The notes beneath the pieces are model-generated. The model had not been told where the DNA came from. It saw only the letters and a list, made by a program, of their open reading frames with translations, and did no database searches. From contig CAJNDS010002320.1 of NCBI GenBank assembly GCA_905221605.1, positions 430,205-494,204 on the forward strand: a stretch of 64,000 nucleotides of DNA, written 5' to 3'. Below are positions 30,744-42,469 of this stretch, in pieces. Source of the DNA: Symbiodinium natans. Its lineage: Eukaryota; Sar; Dinophyceae; Suessiales; Symbiodiniaceae. The translations under genes were made by a program, and so were the position numbers. The number at the start of each line of letters is the position of its first letter. The stretch's first letter is position 1.

Positions 30744-30996
30744 GTAGAGTCGCACCAAACCTGAAGCCACTCTAAAACCTAGAACCCTAAAAAACCCTAA
30801 ACCCCTTTTTCCCCCCCTCCCCCCGCAAAGGGCTTAGGTTTAGGAGGTTGCCGGGCTTACTATGGGTTTAAGGGCTAGAGGTTCAGGGGCTCTAGGGTCG
30901 GGGGGTTGTTCGGGACTTGCCGGAATAGAGCGCCTCAAACCCTAAGCCCTAAGCCCTAAACCCTAAACCCTAAACCCTAAACCCTAAACCCTACAG

Positions 30997-31024
30997 GCTT
31001 CCTGGGCCTTGTGGTTGGGAAATG
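30997..31024 (+). CDS. 28-nt exon, unknown protein
   Basis: Read with the split Gly codon it gives GFLGLVVGK, acceptor CTACAG followed by G, and a perfect GTAAGT donor. AAATGG at its end recurs 35 bases later (31053), where the sequence reads on as WILHQSCATTT. Confidence 0.5.
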
Positions 31025-31092
31025 GTAAGTCTTCACGACGGCATGCAGCCGGCAAATGGATCCTGCATCAGTCGTGCGCTACCACTACAGGT

Positions 31093-31190
31093 CTTGGCAG
31101 CCCAGTGGTACCCTTTCCACTTTTTTTGGTTCTGGGTTCCCTCATAAAGTAGCCAACCCAAAAAAGGGTATACGGTTACTGGGCTACCAT
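31093..31190. mobile_element. Family B TIR element near the end of a gene
   Basis: CTTGGCAGCCCAGTGGTACC to TTACTGGGCTACCATG, about 98 bp, the shortest and most complete copy here, with paired TTCCCTCATAAAGTAGCC and CCCAAAAAAGGGTA halves. The right end reads CATG instead of CAAG, so the element's own AG is lost. Confidence 0.85.
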
Positions 31191-31201
31191 GGGGTAGTAA
31201 G

Positions 31202-31312
31202 TGCCATTGTGATCCCAAGAAGGTGTTGAATCACTATGTCGTGATGCGGCATACTCAGCTAGCCAAGTTCTCGCTCGTTTTGCGCCGTCTCGAAGCAGAA
31301 ATCTGTATTTAA
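31202..31312 (+). CDS. Terminal exon, unknown protein
   Basis: The frame reads CHCDPKKVLNHYVVMRHT then QLAKFSLVLRRLEAEICI and ends at TAA (31310-31312). It is clearly coding in codon choice. The upstream frame GKWILHQSCATTT (about 31053-31091) precedes the family B element and continues directly if the element is removed. Confidence 0.6.
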   Translation, partial: CHCDPKKVLNHYVVMRHTQLAKFSLVLRRLEAEICI

Positions 31313-33151
31313 TGCAGTGTTGCAACCAGGATAGAAAACCCGGAATGAAGACAAACGATTCCAGAATATTTGTCCCTCAACTAGGCCAGGAGATCTTCCA
31401 AGTACACGGCATGCACTCTTAACACCCTGCATCCTGAACCCTAAGGTTTAGGGTTTAGGGTTTAGGGTTTAGGGTTTAGGGTTTAGGAATTTGGAAAACC
31501 GCAAAGCTTACAAGCCCTGAAAGCGGAAGGCCCTAACCCCAAAACCCGAAACCCTGAACCCCAGAGCCCTAAACCCTAGACCCTAGTTCCTAAATGAAAC
31601 CCTAAACCCTCTATAGAACCGTAAACCCTAAACCCTAAACCCTAAACCCTAAACCCCATCTACAGGCCACTGGCCCCACCATCAAGCTGCACGCTGCGCT
31701 TGGAGCTTGGAGTAGCTTCCCTAAACCCTAAACCCTAAACACTAAACCCTAAACCCTAAACCCTAGACCCTAGACCCTAAACCCTAAACCCTAAACCCTA
31801 AACCTAAACCCTGTTCCCCCTACTACACCCCTCTATACCAAGTTCACCATTAAATAGCCTTAGTTTGGTGGGGGGGGGGGGGGTAGTATGGAGGGGGTAG
31901 TAGGGGAACCAATGGCTTTACATAGGTTTCGGGGGTTCCATGTTCACTTTGTCCGACTGCTCGGACTCCGGGGCACTGAAGAAAATCTCGAAGGGCTTGG
32001 GGTTTAGGATTAGGGTTTAGGGGTTAGGGTTTAGGGTTTAGGGTTGAGGGTTTAGGGTTTAGGGTTTAGGGCTTCGGAACCCAAAGCCCAATGATCTGAA
32101 ACCCCAAGGCCCAAGACCCTTGAACTCAGTTCCTGAATCAGTTGTTCAACCATCATCATGTATAAACACACGATCTACGTATGTATATGTATGCGCCGAA
32201 GTTTTTTGTTTGTTGACACGAGTACATATACAGCAACAGTCCCCTCATATCTGTATTAGGGCCAAGTCTTTCCCTGTAAGCCCCACTAAACCCTAAGCCC
32301 TAAACTTGTTCCCCTTTAGGGTCAGGGTTCTTTAGGCACCTCCTAGAGTAAAACCCTTCTACACGTAAAACCCTTCTATACATCTAAGTTACATGGTCCC
32401 TTAATACCGTCCCTTACCTTGTTTACAGGGTTCTGATGTGTGGGCCCTTGGGTTGTGCAGGAGGGGTAGGTAAGGGGTCCTCTTTTAAGGGCAAACATTA
32501 AGGGACCATGAAACTACTCTAAGGCTACAACCCTTCAACAATTCTAGAAGCCCTTCTGAAGCTGTTATAAAGCCGGTCAAGCCCTGACAGAGCCTTGTTC
32601 AACCCTCATAAAACCCTTTTTGTTCCTGTCATACCTCTCCTACAAGCTTTCACAGATCCGTTGAAAAGCCCATGAAGGACCTCGAAACACCCCGAGGCCT
32701 TGGTGACCGCGGTGACGGCAGTTGCGCTTGGAAGCCGGGTCAGGACACGAAGGCATTGGTGGGCGGAAAGGGTTTGTGCCACGTGCTCCCCAAGGCCCTA
32801 AGTACCGTTTCTGCAGTTGGTTTGGGAGTTGGGTGTTTGTTGCTGTTGGGGCTGATCTCGGCCGTCGGATGGAGCGTCGGATGGTTTTGGGGTCTAGCGT
32901 TAGGTATAACAGCCTCTTAACATCCAAAGACCAACCCCACACCCTAGACCCTAGACCCTAAGCCCTAAGCCCTAAGCCCTAAACCCTAAACCCTAAACCC
33001 GAACCCTGTTCTTCCTAGAAAACAACTCCGCCAAACTTTGCCTAAAGAGTGCGTCTGCCGCGCCCTCTGAAGTGGATCAAGCCATTCACTCTACCTGGTC
33101 ATCCAGGTTGCCCCTCCCGTCTTTCTTGCTAAATTTCACTACTTGTGCGCC
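31313..33151. other. Intergenic stretch with telomere-like repeats and two TIR elements
   Basis: Between the stop at 31312 and the ATG at 33152 lie CCCTAAA tracts, a family J element (31808-31910, with a G run), TTTAGGG tracts and a family I element (32385-32520). Possible exons near 31660 (ATGPTIKLHAALGAW) and the Gly/Leu-rich frame at 32672-32920 could not be placed in a gene. Confidence 0.55.
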
Positions 33152-33214
33152 ATGTTCGCGCTCGTGGCCCTCCTTGCCGCGTGTGTGCTGCCCGCGGCCA
33201 CGGGCCGCCGGCAG
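33152..33214 (+). CDS. Module protein, first exon with signal peptide
   Basis: ATG opens MFALVALLAACVLPAATG then RRQ, a short, strongly hydrophobic leader with small residues before a likely cleavage site, then a GT donor (GTCTCT) in phase 0. It joins in frame to 33596. This is the best candidate start for the long gene that follows, and marks its product as secreted or surface-exposed. Confidence 0.7.
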
Positions 33215-33595
33215 GTCTCTTTGGAGGCGATGGGCTGAAACCATGCAATATAGGGTAGAGGGGAAATGATTAGAACAGGGTTATTTTTTGGGGGGTGATT
33301 ATAGTATATTCATAAAGGGAACCGAAGGGAATATTAGTTATTATTCCGACCCCTATAGTAGGAAGGAGCGTTTGAGACGATTCACGGCACGTCCCCGATC
33401 TCTGAAACCTTTTTAGGCGTAGGAGGGGTAACGAGTTCCCCATCTACAAGCCTATAAGACTCAAGACCCTCAGCCCTACAGTCCTAAACCCTGAACCCTA
33501 CACCCTGAACCCTAAACCCTAAACCCTAAACCCTAAACCCTAAACCCCCTAAATGGGGGGAGACCCGCAACACCTAAGCCTTGCGAGCACGGGAG

Positions 33596-33636
33596 GCCAT
33601 GCAGCCGGAAGCCAAGACCCTGGGCAAGCTTTCTTG
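33596..33636 (+). CDS. Module protein exon
   Basis: Frame AMQPEAKTLGKLS, acceptor GGGAG followed by G, donor GTATGG in phase 2; the split Trp codon joins to 33785. Confidence 0.6.
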
Positions 33637-33784
33637 GTATGGGTTCATGTTTTGTCTTCTTGCTCTTATGAAGACCCTGTTTAGGAATATGTCTCTCCAA
33701 ACCCGGAAACCCGAAACCCTACACCCTAAACCCTAAACCCTAAACCCCAAACCCTAAACCCTAAACCCTGTGGGGCCAACCGAG

Positions 33785-33840
33785 GATTCCGGAAGATGTG
33801 AATCAGGAGATCACACAGGCCGAGGCCGAAGTGGAGCACG
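33785..33840 (+). CDS. Module protein exon, helical
   Basis: Frame IPEDVNQEITQAEAEVEH. The GC donor at 33841 leaves phase 1 and joins to 34384 as EVEHGVESMNSEV. Confidence 0.65.
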
Positions 33841-34383
33841 GCACCTCGGCCTGGAACTGCAGATGGATAGGGTTTAGGGTTTAGGTTTTAGGGTTTAGGG
33901 TTTAGGGTTTGAGGTTTGGGGTTAGGGGTTAGGGGTTAGGGTTTAGGGTTTAGAGGTTAGGGTCTAGGGTCTAGGGTCTAGGGTCCAGGGTCCAGGGTTT
34001 AGGGTTTAGGGTTTAGGGTTTAGGGTTAGGGTTTGAAGGTTGAGGGTTTAGGGTTGAGTAAGGCGCATGTAAGCAAAAGCGCCTTAGCCCCTATGCCGTA
34101 CACCCTTCAAAGGGTTAGCATTCGGGAGGGGTGGGGGGCTGGAAGCTTTGCGAGAGATGCGCCTGAACCCTCGCCTAAACCCTAAACCCTTTGAGGGGCT
34201 AGCTCCACACTGTCGCCACACTTTGTGGCCCCCAATGCCTTTATTTGTCAAGGACTAGGTTAAACCCTATAAACCCCTCTTTATATATATATATATATTT
34301 ATATATACACCCCCAAATAACCCCTAAATAGCCCCTAAATAACCCCTAAACAACTAAAGCCTGAACTCGGGTATGTCTGGAAG

Positions 34384-34447
34384 GTGTTGAGTCCATGAAT
34401 TCGGAAGTCCAGAGCTTCCTGAACACGACTCACGCCAAGCAGCCCTG
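34384..34447 (+). CDS. Module protein exon, VESMNSEV helix
   Basis: Frame GVESMNSEVQSFLNTTHA then KQP. It corresponds to the helices at 48350, 49486 and 53880 (ECLDTIDS, EAVESIDSE, DCLEEINS). GT donor at 34448 in phase 2. A possible N-glycosylation site, Asn-Thr-Thr, is present. Confidence 0.7.
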
Positions 34448-34734
34448 GTTCAGGGTGCAACTTGGTTGGAGAGAGGGTTAGGGGTTTGGGGTTGAGGCTT
34501 TATGGTTTACCCTAAACCCGAAACCCCAAACCCTAGGGGTTAGGGGTGAATGCATGGGAGTTTACCAGTGAACCTAGAGACTCGCAACTGTTGCAGCTTC
34601 CGTTGCCCCTGTGTCTCGCTTTGGCTGAATCCGTTGTGTCCGCCGTGGTAGCTCTTCCCTTGATAAGAAAACTTCCAAAAGAGGACCTTTGTCGATGTAT
34701 TTCTCATAATCCTAACGCTACGCGACCCGCCTCG

Positions 34735-34800
34735 GCCCGGCCCAGCGCATCCGCGTGAGCATGGTGATTCCGCAGCGCCCAAGTCGCTGGACCCCAAGCA
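34735..34800 (+). CDS. Module protein exon, strand segment (frame uncertain)
   Basis: One frame reads QRIRVSMVIPQRPSRWT, resembling the strand at 53260 (LRIRMQIALGSFRT). Another reads HGDSAAPKSLDPKQYG. Boundaries and frame are not resolved. Confidence 0.4.
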
Positions 34801-35280
34801 ATACGGGTTGGGTTTAGGGTTCGGGGTTCCGGGTTTATGGTTTATGGTTTGGGGTTTAGGGTTGAGGGTTAGTTTAGGATTGAGGGCTTAGGGCTCAAGG
34901 TTCACGCTTTGGGGTTTAGGGTTTTTTGGGTTTAGGGTTCAAGAGACGGTTCGGCTTGGATTGATCGTAGGGTAGGGTTGAGCCAGGCCCCTCAGGGGGG
35001 GGTAGGGGGGGTGGGGGGGAAGGGGGGCAGGGAAGGGGGGAGGGGTAAGGTTTAAGGTTTAAGGTTTAGGGTTTAGACTTTCGGCTGTGTATGATCCCCT
35101 GCCGTGCTCACACCAGTTGAGCCTCGAAAACCCGCTCACCAACATTGTGTAGTGGCTTTGGGCGAGGGGGGAAGGTGGGGGGGGGGGTGGGGGGGGGGGG
35201 TGGGTGGGGGGGGGTGGGGGGGGGGGGAAGCTTCAAACCAATAAACCCTAACCCCGAAGCCCCAAAAAAAAAGAGAGAGA

Positions 35281-36064
35281 GCCAAGGGCAAGTGGGACCG
35301 ACGCCCCTAAACCCTGCACCCTAAATCCCAAACCCCTAAACGCCTAAACCCTAAACCCCAAACTCAGAGACCACAAAAAAAGAGAGAGCAAAGGTCGGAT
35401 GTCATGCAACCCTAAACCCCTAAACCCTAAACCCCTAAACCCCTAAACCCCTAAACCCCCACAGACCCCAAGAAAAAGAGAGCCAAGGTCGGATGTCATG
35501 CAACCCTAAACCCTTAAACCTGAAACCCTAAACCCCTACACCCCAAGCTCATAGACCCCCAAGAAAGAGAGCCCAAGGTCGGATGACCCCTAAACCCGAA
35601 ACCCCTAAACCCCAAACTCATAGACCCCCCCCCCCCCCCCCAAAAAAAAAAGTAAAAAAACAAAAACCGTGCCAAGGTCGGATGTCATGCAACCCGAAAC
35701 CCTTAAACCCTAAACCCCTACACCCCAAACTCTAAACCTTAAACCCTAAACCCTAAAACCCATATAGACCCCAAGAGAGCCCAAGGTCGGATGTCATGCG
35801 AGTGGGACCGTCCTGAACCCTAAACCCCTAAACGCCTAAACCCTAAACCCCAAACTCAGAGCCCAAAAAAAAGAGAGCCCAAAGTCGGATGTCCCTCAAC
35901 CCTAAACCCTCAACCCTGAACCCTAAACCCCTCAACCCTAAACCCCTGCACGGGTGCAAAACTCACAGACCCCCAAAAAAAGAACCCAAGGTCAGATGTC
36001 ATGCAACCCTAAACCCTTAAGCCTTAAACCCTAAACCCCTACACCCCAAGAAAGAGAGCCCAAG
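35281..36064 (+). repeat. Tandem decoy acceptors: intron repeat carrying the next exon's start
   Basis: The acceptor and first exon bases, (CCCAAG)GTCGGATGTCATGCAA, recur at about 35394, 35488, 35578, 35677, 35786, 35884 and 35991 before the copy at 36065 that continues into coding sequence. Spacing is about 75-110 bp, with CCCTAAACC units and AAGAGAGAGCC tracts between. Some copies extend further into the exon (GTGGGACCGTCC at 35800). Confidence 0.85.
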
Positions 36065-36181
36065 GTCAGATGTCATGCAAGTGGGGCCGTCACTTGATGA
36101 TATTCACCCCAAAGCCACCGCCAACATCCTCATCACCTCGGGCGAACCCATGTCTGAGCCGGCCCACATGCAACCTGTCGA
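36065..36181 (+). CDS. Module protein exon
   Basis: Frame SDVMQVGPSLDDIHPKATA then NILITSGEPMSEPAHMQPVE. Acceptor CCCAAG followed by G, GA donor at 36182 in phase 2. Its first bases are the ones duplicated in the upstream intron. Confidence 0.75.
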
Positions 36182-36281
36182 GATTTAGGGTTTAGGGTTT
36201 AGGGTTTAGGGTTTAGGGTTTAGGGGTTTGGGGTTTAGGGTTTAGGGTTTGGGGTTTGGGGTTTTGCGAGTTGGGGTTTAG

Positions 36282-36299
36282 GAACACTTTCGCGCCACT
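36282..36299 (+). CDS. Possible 18-nt micro-exon of the module protein
   Basis: NTFAPL, acceptor TTTAG followed by G, GT donor (GTCTAC). It is the choice that keeps the frame between 36065 and 36641 with GA-AG and GT-AG introns. The short length makes it tentative. Confidence 0.35.
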
Positions 36300-36640
36300 G
36301 TCTACAATGGCACCGACTAGCGGAGCACCCTAAACCCTAAACCCTAAACCCTAAACCCTGAACCCTGAACCCTAAACCCTAAACCCTAAACCCTAAACCC
36401 TGAACCCTAAACCCTAAACCCTAAACCCCAAACCCCAAACCCCAAACCCCAAACCCTCTCAGATCGGCCTCGGGCTTCATGGTTTCTGGGCAGAAGGGTT
36501 TAGGGTCTAGGGTTTAGGGTTTAGGGTCTCAACCCGCAAACCCTAAACCCTAAACCCTAAACCCTAAACCCTAAACCCTAAACCCTAAACCCTAAACCCT
36601 AAACCCTAAACCCTAAACCCTAGGGTGGCTGTCGGACGAG

Positions 36641-36723
36641 GTACTGGCTGGAGATGAAGATGACCGCCAAGAGTGAGGAGAAGTGCAGCCGCTTCCTGTC
36701 GAAGTTCACCTCTGTGCGCCCTG
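36641..36723 (+). CDS. Module protein exon, strand plus helix
   Basis: Frame YWLEMKMTAKSEEKCSRF then LSKFTSVRPG. It aligns with WTVEVKLTAKD (49970) plus DAELANSFVKRVTSTLGK (50421). In this module the two are fused in one exon. Acceptor GACGAG is followed by G. Confidence 0.75.
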
Positions 36724-37167
36724 GCCGCATAGGGTATATGAGCCTTGGGAGCCAAAGGAACCTAAACCCTAAACCCTAAACCCTAAACCCTTAGGGTAGG
36801 GGATCCAAAGGAGCCCTAACCGGGAGTAGGGTTTAGGGTTTAGGGTTCAGGGGACTGAAAGGAACCCGGAAGGGTTGATGGTTCATGTACCTTAGTAGGA
36901 ATTCTAGTCGCATAGGGTATATGCCCCCCCCCCCCCCATTTTTCGGGTTCGTTTGGTCCCAAGAGAGGTCTCCCCCGAATTTGTGGTTCCTGTTTAAGGT
37001 TTAGGGCGAGATCCCGATTGTGATCCGCATGGGCACCTGAAAACAGGACCGTAATGCAGGAAACAACAAAAGAGTCGAAGCTCTCTTAGTTCTTTACAAC
37101 CCAATGAACCCCGAATCCCGATCCCGCCATGAACCTGATCTGGGGCTTGGGATTTATAGGGATGTTC

Positions 37168-37300
37168 CTACTTGGAGATTCAGGGTACTGACAACCCAAT
37201 TACAAGTGTAGTTATATCCGACTTATAAGCCCCTTGAGTACCCTAAATGGGTTTTCAGTACAGTTTGTTGGTTTACTACATACCATGAACCTCCAAGTAG
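37168..37300. mobile_element. Family A TIR element
   Basis: Ends CTACTTGGAGATTCAGGG and CATGAACCTCCAAGTAG; the interior has the usual paired ACAACCCAATTACAAGTG and GTTTACTACATACC arms, partly diverged. Confidence 0.75.
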
Positions 37301-38324
37301 GGTTTGGCTTTCGGGTGGGGCCGTATCCGGTCTATGTGAGAAAGCTCTGGCCCTTGAATTGTCATGGTGCAGTCTTTCTTTGGCCGTGTTGCTCCAGGAG
37401 TGGCGCATTGCCGACATGCATCCTTGAATCTGGAGACTGTAGAACCCTAAGCCCTAAACCCCAAACCCTTTGGGCGGGGGTGGGGGGTAGGTGTACAAGA
37501 TATTTCGTACCTTGGTTCGGGTTATTCGTGCTGGTTCGGGTTCTACATGCAGCTGCCCTTCTTACAACTCCACTTGTAAGTATCCCTAAACCCTAAACCC
37601 TAGACCCTACCTAAACCCTAAACCCTAACCCTGAACCCTAAACCCTAAACCCTAACCGCTAACTAGATACTTGCAAGCATCCCTGAAGGCAATACCTGCT
37701 ACAAGCTACCCTCGAAGAGCCAAGGCTAAGCCCCACAACCCCAAGCTCAAAGAACCTTTGGCCCTAAACCCCAAACTCCTGAGGGCTAAACCCGAAATCC
37801 TAAGCCCCAAACCCTACAGCCTAAACCCTCGATCCCCCCCCCCCTTCGAAGCCACCCAGGCTGGAGCTCTTCCACCTTGGCGCGATGGCAACTGCTTCCT
37901 GCCAGGGGGCCGAGATGACGATCCAGTCGTCTCCCCGCCCTTTCCCAGAAGGAGGGTTTGGAGTCTAGGGTTTAGGGTCTAGGGTCTAGGGTTTAGGGTT
38001 TAGGGTTTAGAGCCCCTCCGACTATTTTGGGGGCACCCGCCAGAGCCCCTAAACCCTAATCCCTAAACCCCAAAACCAAAGCCCCAGAACTCCAAAACCC
38101 TAAGCCCCAAAACCCTAAACCCCAAAACCCTAAACCCCAAAACCCTAAACCCCAAAACCCTAACCCCTAAAAACCTGAAGCTCGGATCCCTAGACTCCAA
38201 GCCCTGAGCCCTGGGTCCTTGCGCAGTTGATGGAACCCTAAGCCCTAAGCCCTAAACCCTAATTCTAAACCCTAAACCCTAAACCCTAAACCCTACACCC
38301 TAAACCCTAAACCCTCAAGCGCAG

Positions 38325-38427
38325 GAGCTGAGCCAGTCATGCAGATGTTCCTCGCGCAGGTGGAGCACATCAACTACACCGAGTCCCGGCCCGGATTCGC
38401 GTTCGGTCGGCTGGGGATGCCGATCGG
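38325..38427 (+). CDS. Module protein exon, helix with HIN end
   Basis: Frame AEPVMQMFLAQVEHINYT then ESRPGFAFGRLGMPI. It aligns with AMAAESIKMLMKHVGHIN at 51390. Acceptor GCGCAG is followed by G. Confidence 0.65.
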
Positions 38428-38482
38428 GCTTAGGGTTCAGGGTGTAGGGTGTAGGGTTTAGGGTTTAGGGTTTAGGGTTTAG

Positions 38483-38557
38483 GGCTCCCTCAACAGTAGC
38501 AAGTCTGAGTGCTGGCAGCTGGAGTGCTCTAGACTCCAGCCGAATCTTTGGAAGCCG
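38483..38557 (+). CDS. Module protein exon, first Cys-rich part
   Basis: Frame GSLNSSKSECWQLECSRL then QPNLWKP, GT donor at 38558. It aligns with the Cys exon at 52066 (TKSSECGALEASC). Two further counterparts lie at 42470 and, less clearly, 58212. Confidence 0.6.
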
Positions 38558-38924
38558 GTCTATAGGGTTTAGGGTTTAGTTTTGAGGGTTTAGGGCTTAG
38601 GGCTTAGGGCTTAGGGCTTAGGGCTTAGGGTTTAGGGTTTAGGGTTTAGGGTTTAGGGTTTAGGGTAGGGTTTAGGGTTTAGGGTTTAGGGTTTAGGGTT
38701 TAGGGTTTAGGGCTTCGGAAAGTTTAGGGCACTCTCGGCGTAGCCTTGTTTCGCAGAAACTCTGCTACAAGCAGAGCCCCAGAGCCTGAAGCGCTCTCCG
38801 CAATTGGGGCAGTGACGCCATGGCCTTATTTTGCTCTATCCGGATAGATGCCCAGAGACTCCCGACTGTCAACTTTTTAATCTCTTCCCCAAACCTGAAT
38901 CCCGAATCTCAGCTGTTTTCTCAG

Positions 38925-38996
38925 GAGTCGACACTTGCAGACATCAGCGAGGTACTGGCAGACAAGGACTCACCTATACTGGCAGAGGCGGCTCCC
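38925..38996 (+). CDS. Module protein exon, helix
   Basis: Frame ESTLADISEVLADKDSPI then LAEAAP, acceptor CTCAG followed by G. Its place before the strand exon at 39565 matches the helix-strand order of the other modules. Confidence 0.6.
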
Positions 38997-39564
38997 CAAA
39001 CCCTAAGCCCGAAACTCTAAACTTTCTGTGTGTGTGTGTTTTTTTTTTTTTTTTTTGGGGGGGGGGGGGGGGGAGTCACTGGAATCCTCTGCACAATTTG
39101 CACAAAAGCCCACAACCTTCATCTGGAACAGCGCCTGTATGTCACTGAACCCCTAAACCCAAGCCCTTGAGGGAATATCAGGTACTCGAGCAAACAGCCC
39201 TTTTTTAAATTATCCCCAAAGTTCCCATTCTCCGGATTGCAAGGATACTGAGGTTGATTTGGGCTGCACAAAGCGGGTCTGGACACAGTGACACAGTGAG
39301 AGGATTGGGTGCGACTTGTTCTAGGGATTCGAATTTAGGGATGAAGGATTAATCCTGTGCTCAATAGTTGCGCCTAGACTTTGCGTGAGGGCTCCTATGT
39401 AGTTCCTTTTCGGGTTAGCTATAGGGAATAACAGTAAACCCTAAACGCGACCCTAAACCCTAAACCCCAAACCCCAAACCCCAAACCCTATACCACCTCA
39501 AAAAGGTACTGCATAGAAGCCTCTGGGTAAGACCTCAATCCTGCCAACACTTTGCCCCTTGCAG

Positions 39565-39609
39565 GTGGCCAAGGGCTTCCGGGCCGAGTTCGATGTCCGT
39601 GTCACCAAG
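39565..39609 (+). CDS. Module protein exon, strand
   Basis: Frame VAKGFRAEFDVRVTK, acceptor TTGCAG followed by G, GT donor (GTGCCC) in phase 0. It aligns with the strands at 36641 and 49970. Confidence 0.65.
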
Positions 39610-40138
39610 GTGCCCGGCAACTAGGGGGTTTAGGGTTTAGGGTTGAGGGTTTGGGGTTTAGGGTTTAGGGTTTAGGGTTTCGGGTTTCGGGTTTGGGGTT
39701 TGGGGTTTAGGGTTTCTAGGCTTCAGGGGTTTGGGGGGTGCGGGGCTGTAAGGGGGTTTAGGAGTTTAGGGGTTTAGGGGCTCATGCTCGTCTTGCGTCG
39801 TTCTCGCCCCCCATGAGGAGAGTTCACTTAAGTATTAGGTGGGGTGCCAGAAATCCTTTAAATCCTTTCCATAGCCGAAAGAAAACCTGGAAGATGCGGG
39901 GGAGGTGGGGCGGGGTCGTTATCCCCCTACCTTAAGAACCCAAAACTTGTAATCAACAAAAAATAGTTTTTTTGGCGGGGGGTTCTTAAGATAAGGTTAG
40001 CTTCCCTAAGCCCTAAACCCTAAACCCTAAACCCTAAACCATAAACCCTGAACCCTAAACCCGAAACCCTAAACCCTAAGCCTAAACCCTAAACCCTAAA
40101 CCCTAAACCCCTTTGTATGTTCTTCGCTTTTGGTCCAG

Positions 40139-40220
40139 GAACTGTTCGCTCTGACCAGGCCCTGCAGCACGCGATCATCCAGAAAATGGAATCACTGATC
40201 CCCGCTGCCGCCTCAGAGGG
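40139..40220 (+). CDS. Module protein exon, helix
   Basis: Frame TVRSDQALQHAIIQKMES then LIPAAASEG. It aligns with DAELANSFVKRVTSTLGK at 50421 and sits at the same point in the module. Acceptor GTCCAG is followed by G. A truncated family B element starts at 40242 in the following intron. Confidence 0.65.
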
Positions 40221-40921
40221 GTACCTTCTGGGTTTTAGTAGCTTGGTAGCCCAGTGGTACCCTTTTCACTTTTTGTGGTTGAAGGTTCCCTCATAAAGTA
40301 ACCAAGGCCCTATATACCCTTTATAAGGAAAATGTTATATGGGGTGCCTTATTCCCCCATTCCCTACTAAGAACCAGACAGGGTAAGGGATCTGTCGGTG
40401 TCATCCCTATTCACAAGAACCCCGGTTTAGGGCCTATAGGGTTTGGGGTTTAGGGTTTAAGCTTTAAACCCAAATCCCTATTCCCTCGGACGCCCACTCG
40501 TACCGTTAATTCTTCTCTTTTTGGGGGGTTCAGGTTGCTTTGTAAACCCTTTTGAGCAAACAAGGGCACCCTTTTTAATCTGAGCCAATCCGGCTCCCAC
40601 TCATGACATGACCGCTCCTTCAGGTCTGTGGCACCCCTTTTTAATCCTAGTTTGCTGGGCAACCTAGTTCCCTAAACCCTAAACCCTCAAATGTTGGGGG
40701 TCCAACATCGACATGGACTTGTAGAAATCAGAATCGTGATGCTGGCTCAGCCTTACGAATGTTTTCGAGTTGTCAGCGGGCTGGGTACAGCCCTGTAGCC
40801 GAAGAAGGCACAGGAAGGATCGATCGCTGTTCGCGGTTCGCAGATTGCCCATCCCCTTCCACCCCTCCCCATCCCCAAGCCCCATCCCCCCATCCCCCAT
40901 CCCCCCACCCCCACCCACCCT

Positions 40922-41224
40922 TTAGCACACCCTACACCCTACACCCTGCACCCTACACCCTACACCCTAAACCCTAAACCCTGCCCCCAAACCCCAAACC
41001 CCAAACCCCAAACCCCCAACCCCCAACCCCCAACCCCGAACCCCGAACCCGAAACCCCAAACCCCAAACCCCAAACCCCAAACCCCAAACCCCGAACCCC
41101 AAACCCCAACCCCCAACCCCCAACCCCCAACCCCCAACCCCCAACCCCCAAACCCCAAACCCCAAACCCCAAACCCCAAACCCCAAACCCCAAACCCCAA
41201 ACCCCAAACCCCAAACCCCAAACC
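40922..41224. repeat. CCCTACA then CCCAAAC array
   Basis: Blocks of ACCCTAC, CCCAAAC, CCCAACC and CCCGAAC 7-mers, variants of the telomere-like unit. A 181-aa frame on the minus strand is a translation of this array (Gly-Leu/Val-Trp-Gly repeats) and not a gene. An A-rich and G-run region follows to about 41400. Confidence 0.9.
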
Positions 41225-42469
41225 CAACGCCACACTGCGGGGATGAGGGGGGGGGGGGGGGGTACCATGAATGGGGAGGGGCGGAGAGTAAGTAAGGAAG
41301 GAAGTAAGTAAGTCAGCCAGTAAGTAAGTAAGCAACTAAGTAAGTAAAGCAAGCAAGTATTTTTATTTATATGTATATATAGAAATATAATTTTTTGAAG
41401 TCCTGGCAGCCTGCCGCAATATTCGTGGGTGGGTTGGAGCCGATGATGGAGTGGGATGCGTGTGCCCTCACTCGGGAAACGCCTGGTAGACAAAATCCCT
41501 TCCACTGCACAAGAAGAAAAACGGATCCCGAGTGCTAGGTTCTAGGCCCCCAAACCCTAAACCCGAAGCAACCCTGAACAACCCTAAACCCTAAACCCTA
41601 AACCTAGGCTTTGGGGGTAGGAGGTTCAGGTTGGAGTCTCCCTCATGAACTTACACCTGAATTTCCGCGCATGGCAGCGGCAATCCGAAACCCTAAACTA
41701 CCCTAAACTACCCTAAACTACCCTAAACCCTAAACCCCTACTAAGAACCAGGGAGTCTTGAGAGAGTTTGAGCAGTCTCAGGCTCGCCCGGAGTCGGATT
41801 GCGGTCAGCACGAGCAGCCGTGCGTGTGCGACCGCGGGGGGGGGGGGCGGGGGAGAGGGCTGAGAGTTTAGGGTTTAGGGTTTAGGTTTAGGGTTTAGGG
41901 CTTATATGCTTCAGAGGAACATTGTTTACAACCCTCACATAAGGGTTGAGGGTTTACGGCTTAGGGCTTAGACGGGTTTAAGGTATCAGACCCTGTATCC
42001 TGAAGGGTTGGCTTATGTTGCTGGCCTTCTGTAACACCTTTTCCTTTACCCCTGCTGGCCAAGACAGTGTCTCCTAGGTAGGATAAGGGGGACCCTTAAA
42101 AGGGAACCCCTTCTTAACCCTCTTCTGGCTCTCTTAAACAGAGACCTTATTCAGAGGGTCTATATCCCCAAGGGTCCCCCTAATCCTATCCCCTAGTTGG
42201 GGCCGCACAATGTCTGGCTTTCTGTGAGTCAAGGGCTGGAAGTTTGAAGACAAACCCGTGAGAGTGCTGCGACGCTGCAACCCCATTAGGGTATTTACAG
42301 GGTTTAGGGTTTAGGGTTTAGGGCATGCCAACGGAAGCGAGCTTTGGGAGCGCGCAGTAGTCTGCAGACTTACCCACCCCAAGACTGCCCACTTACAACT
42401 CTCAAGGAATTAGGACCTTCTTTTGTTTTTTTTTACAAAGCATCACATGGGTCAGATTTTTTGGGTCAG

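Noticed and set aside
32672-32920. 82-codon frame with a Gly/Leu-rich hydrophobic end
   Set aside because: Overlapping frames are open on both strands, and there is no start context, neighbouring exon or family motif to favour it.
40960-41505. 181-codon minus-strand frame rich in Gly, Leu and Trp
   Set aside because: It translates the CCCAAAC 7-mer array; a 7-mer read in three frames gives an endless GLGFGVW-type peptide.
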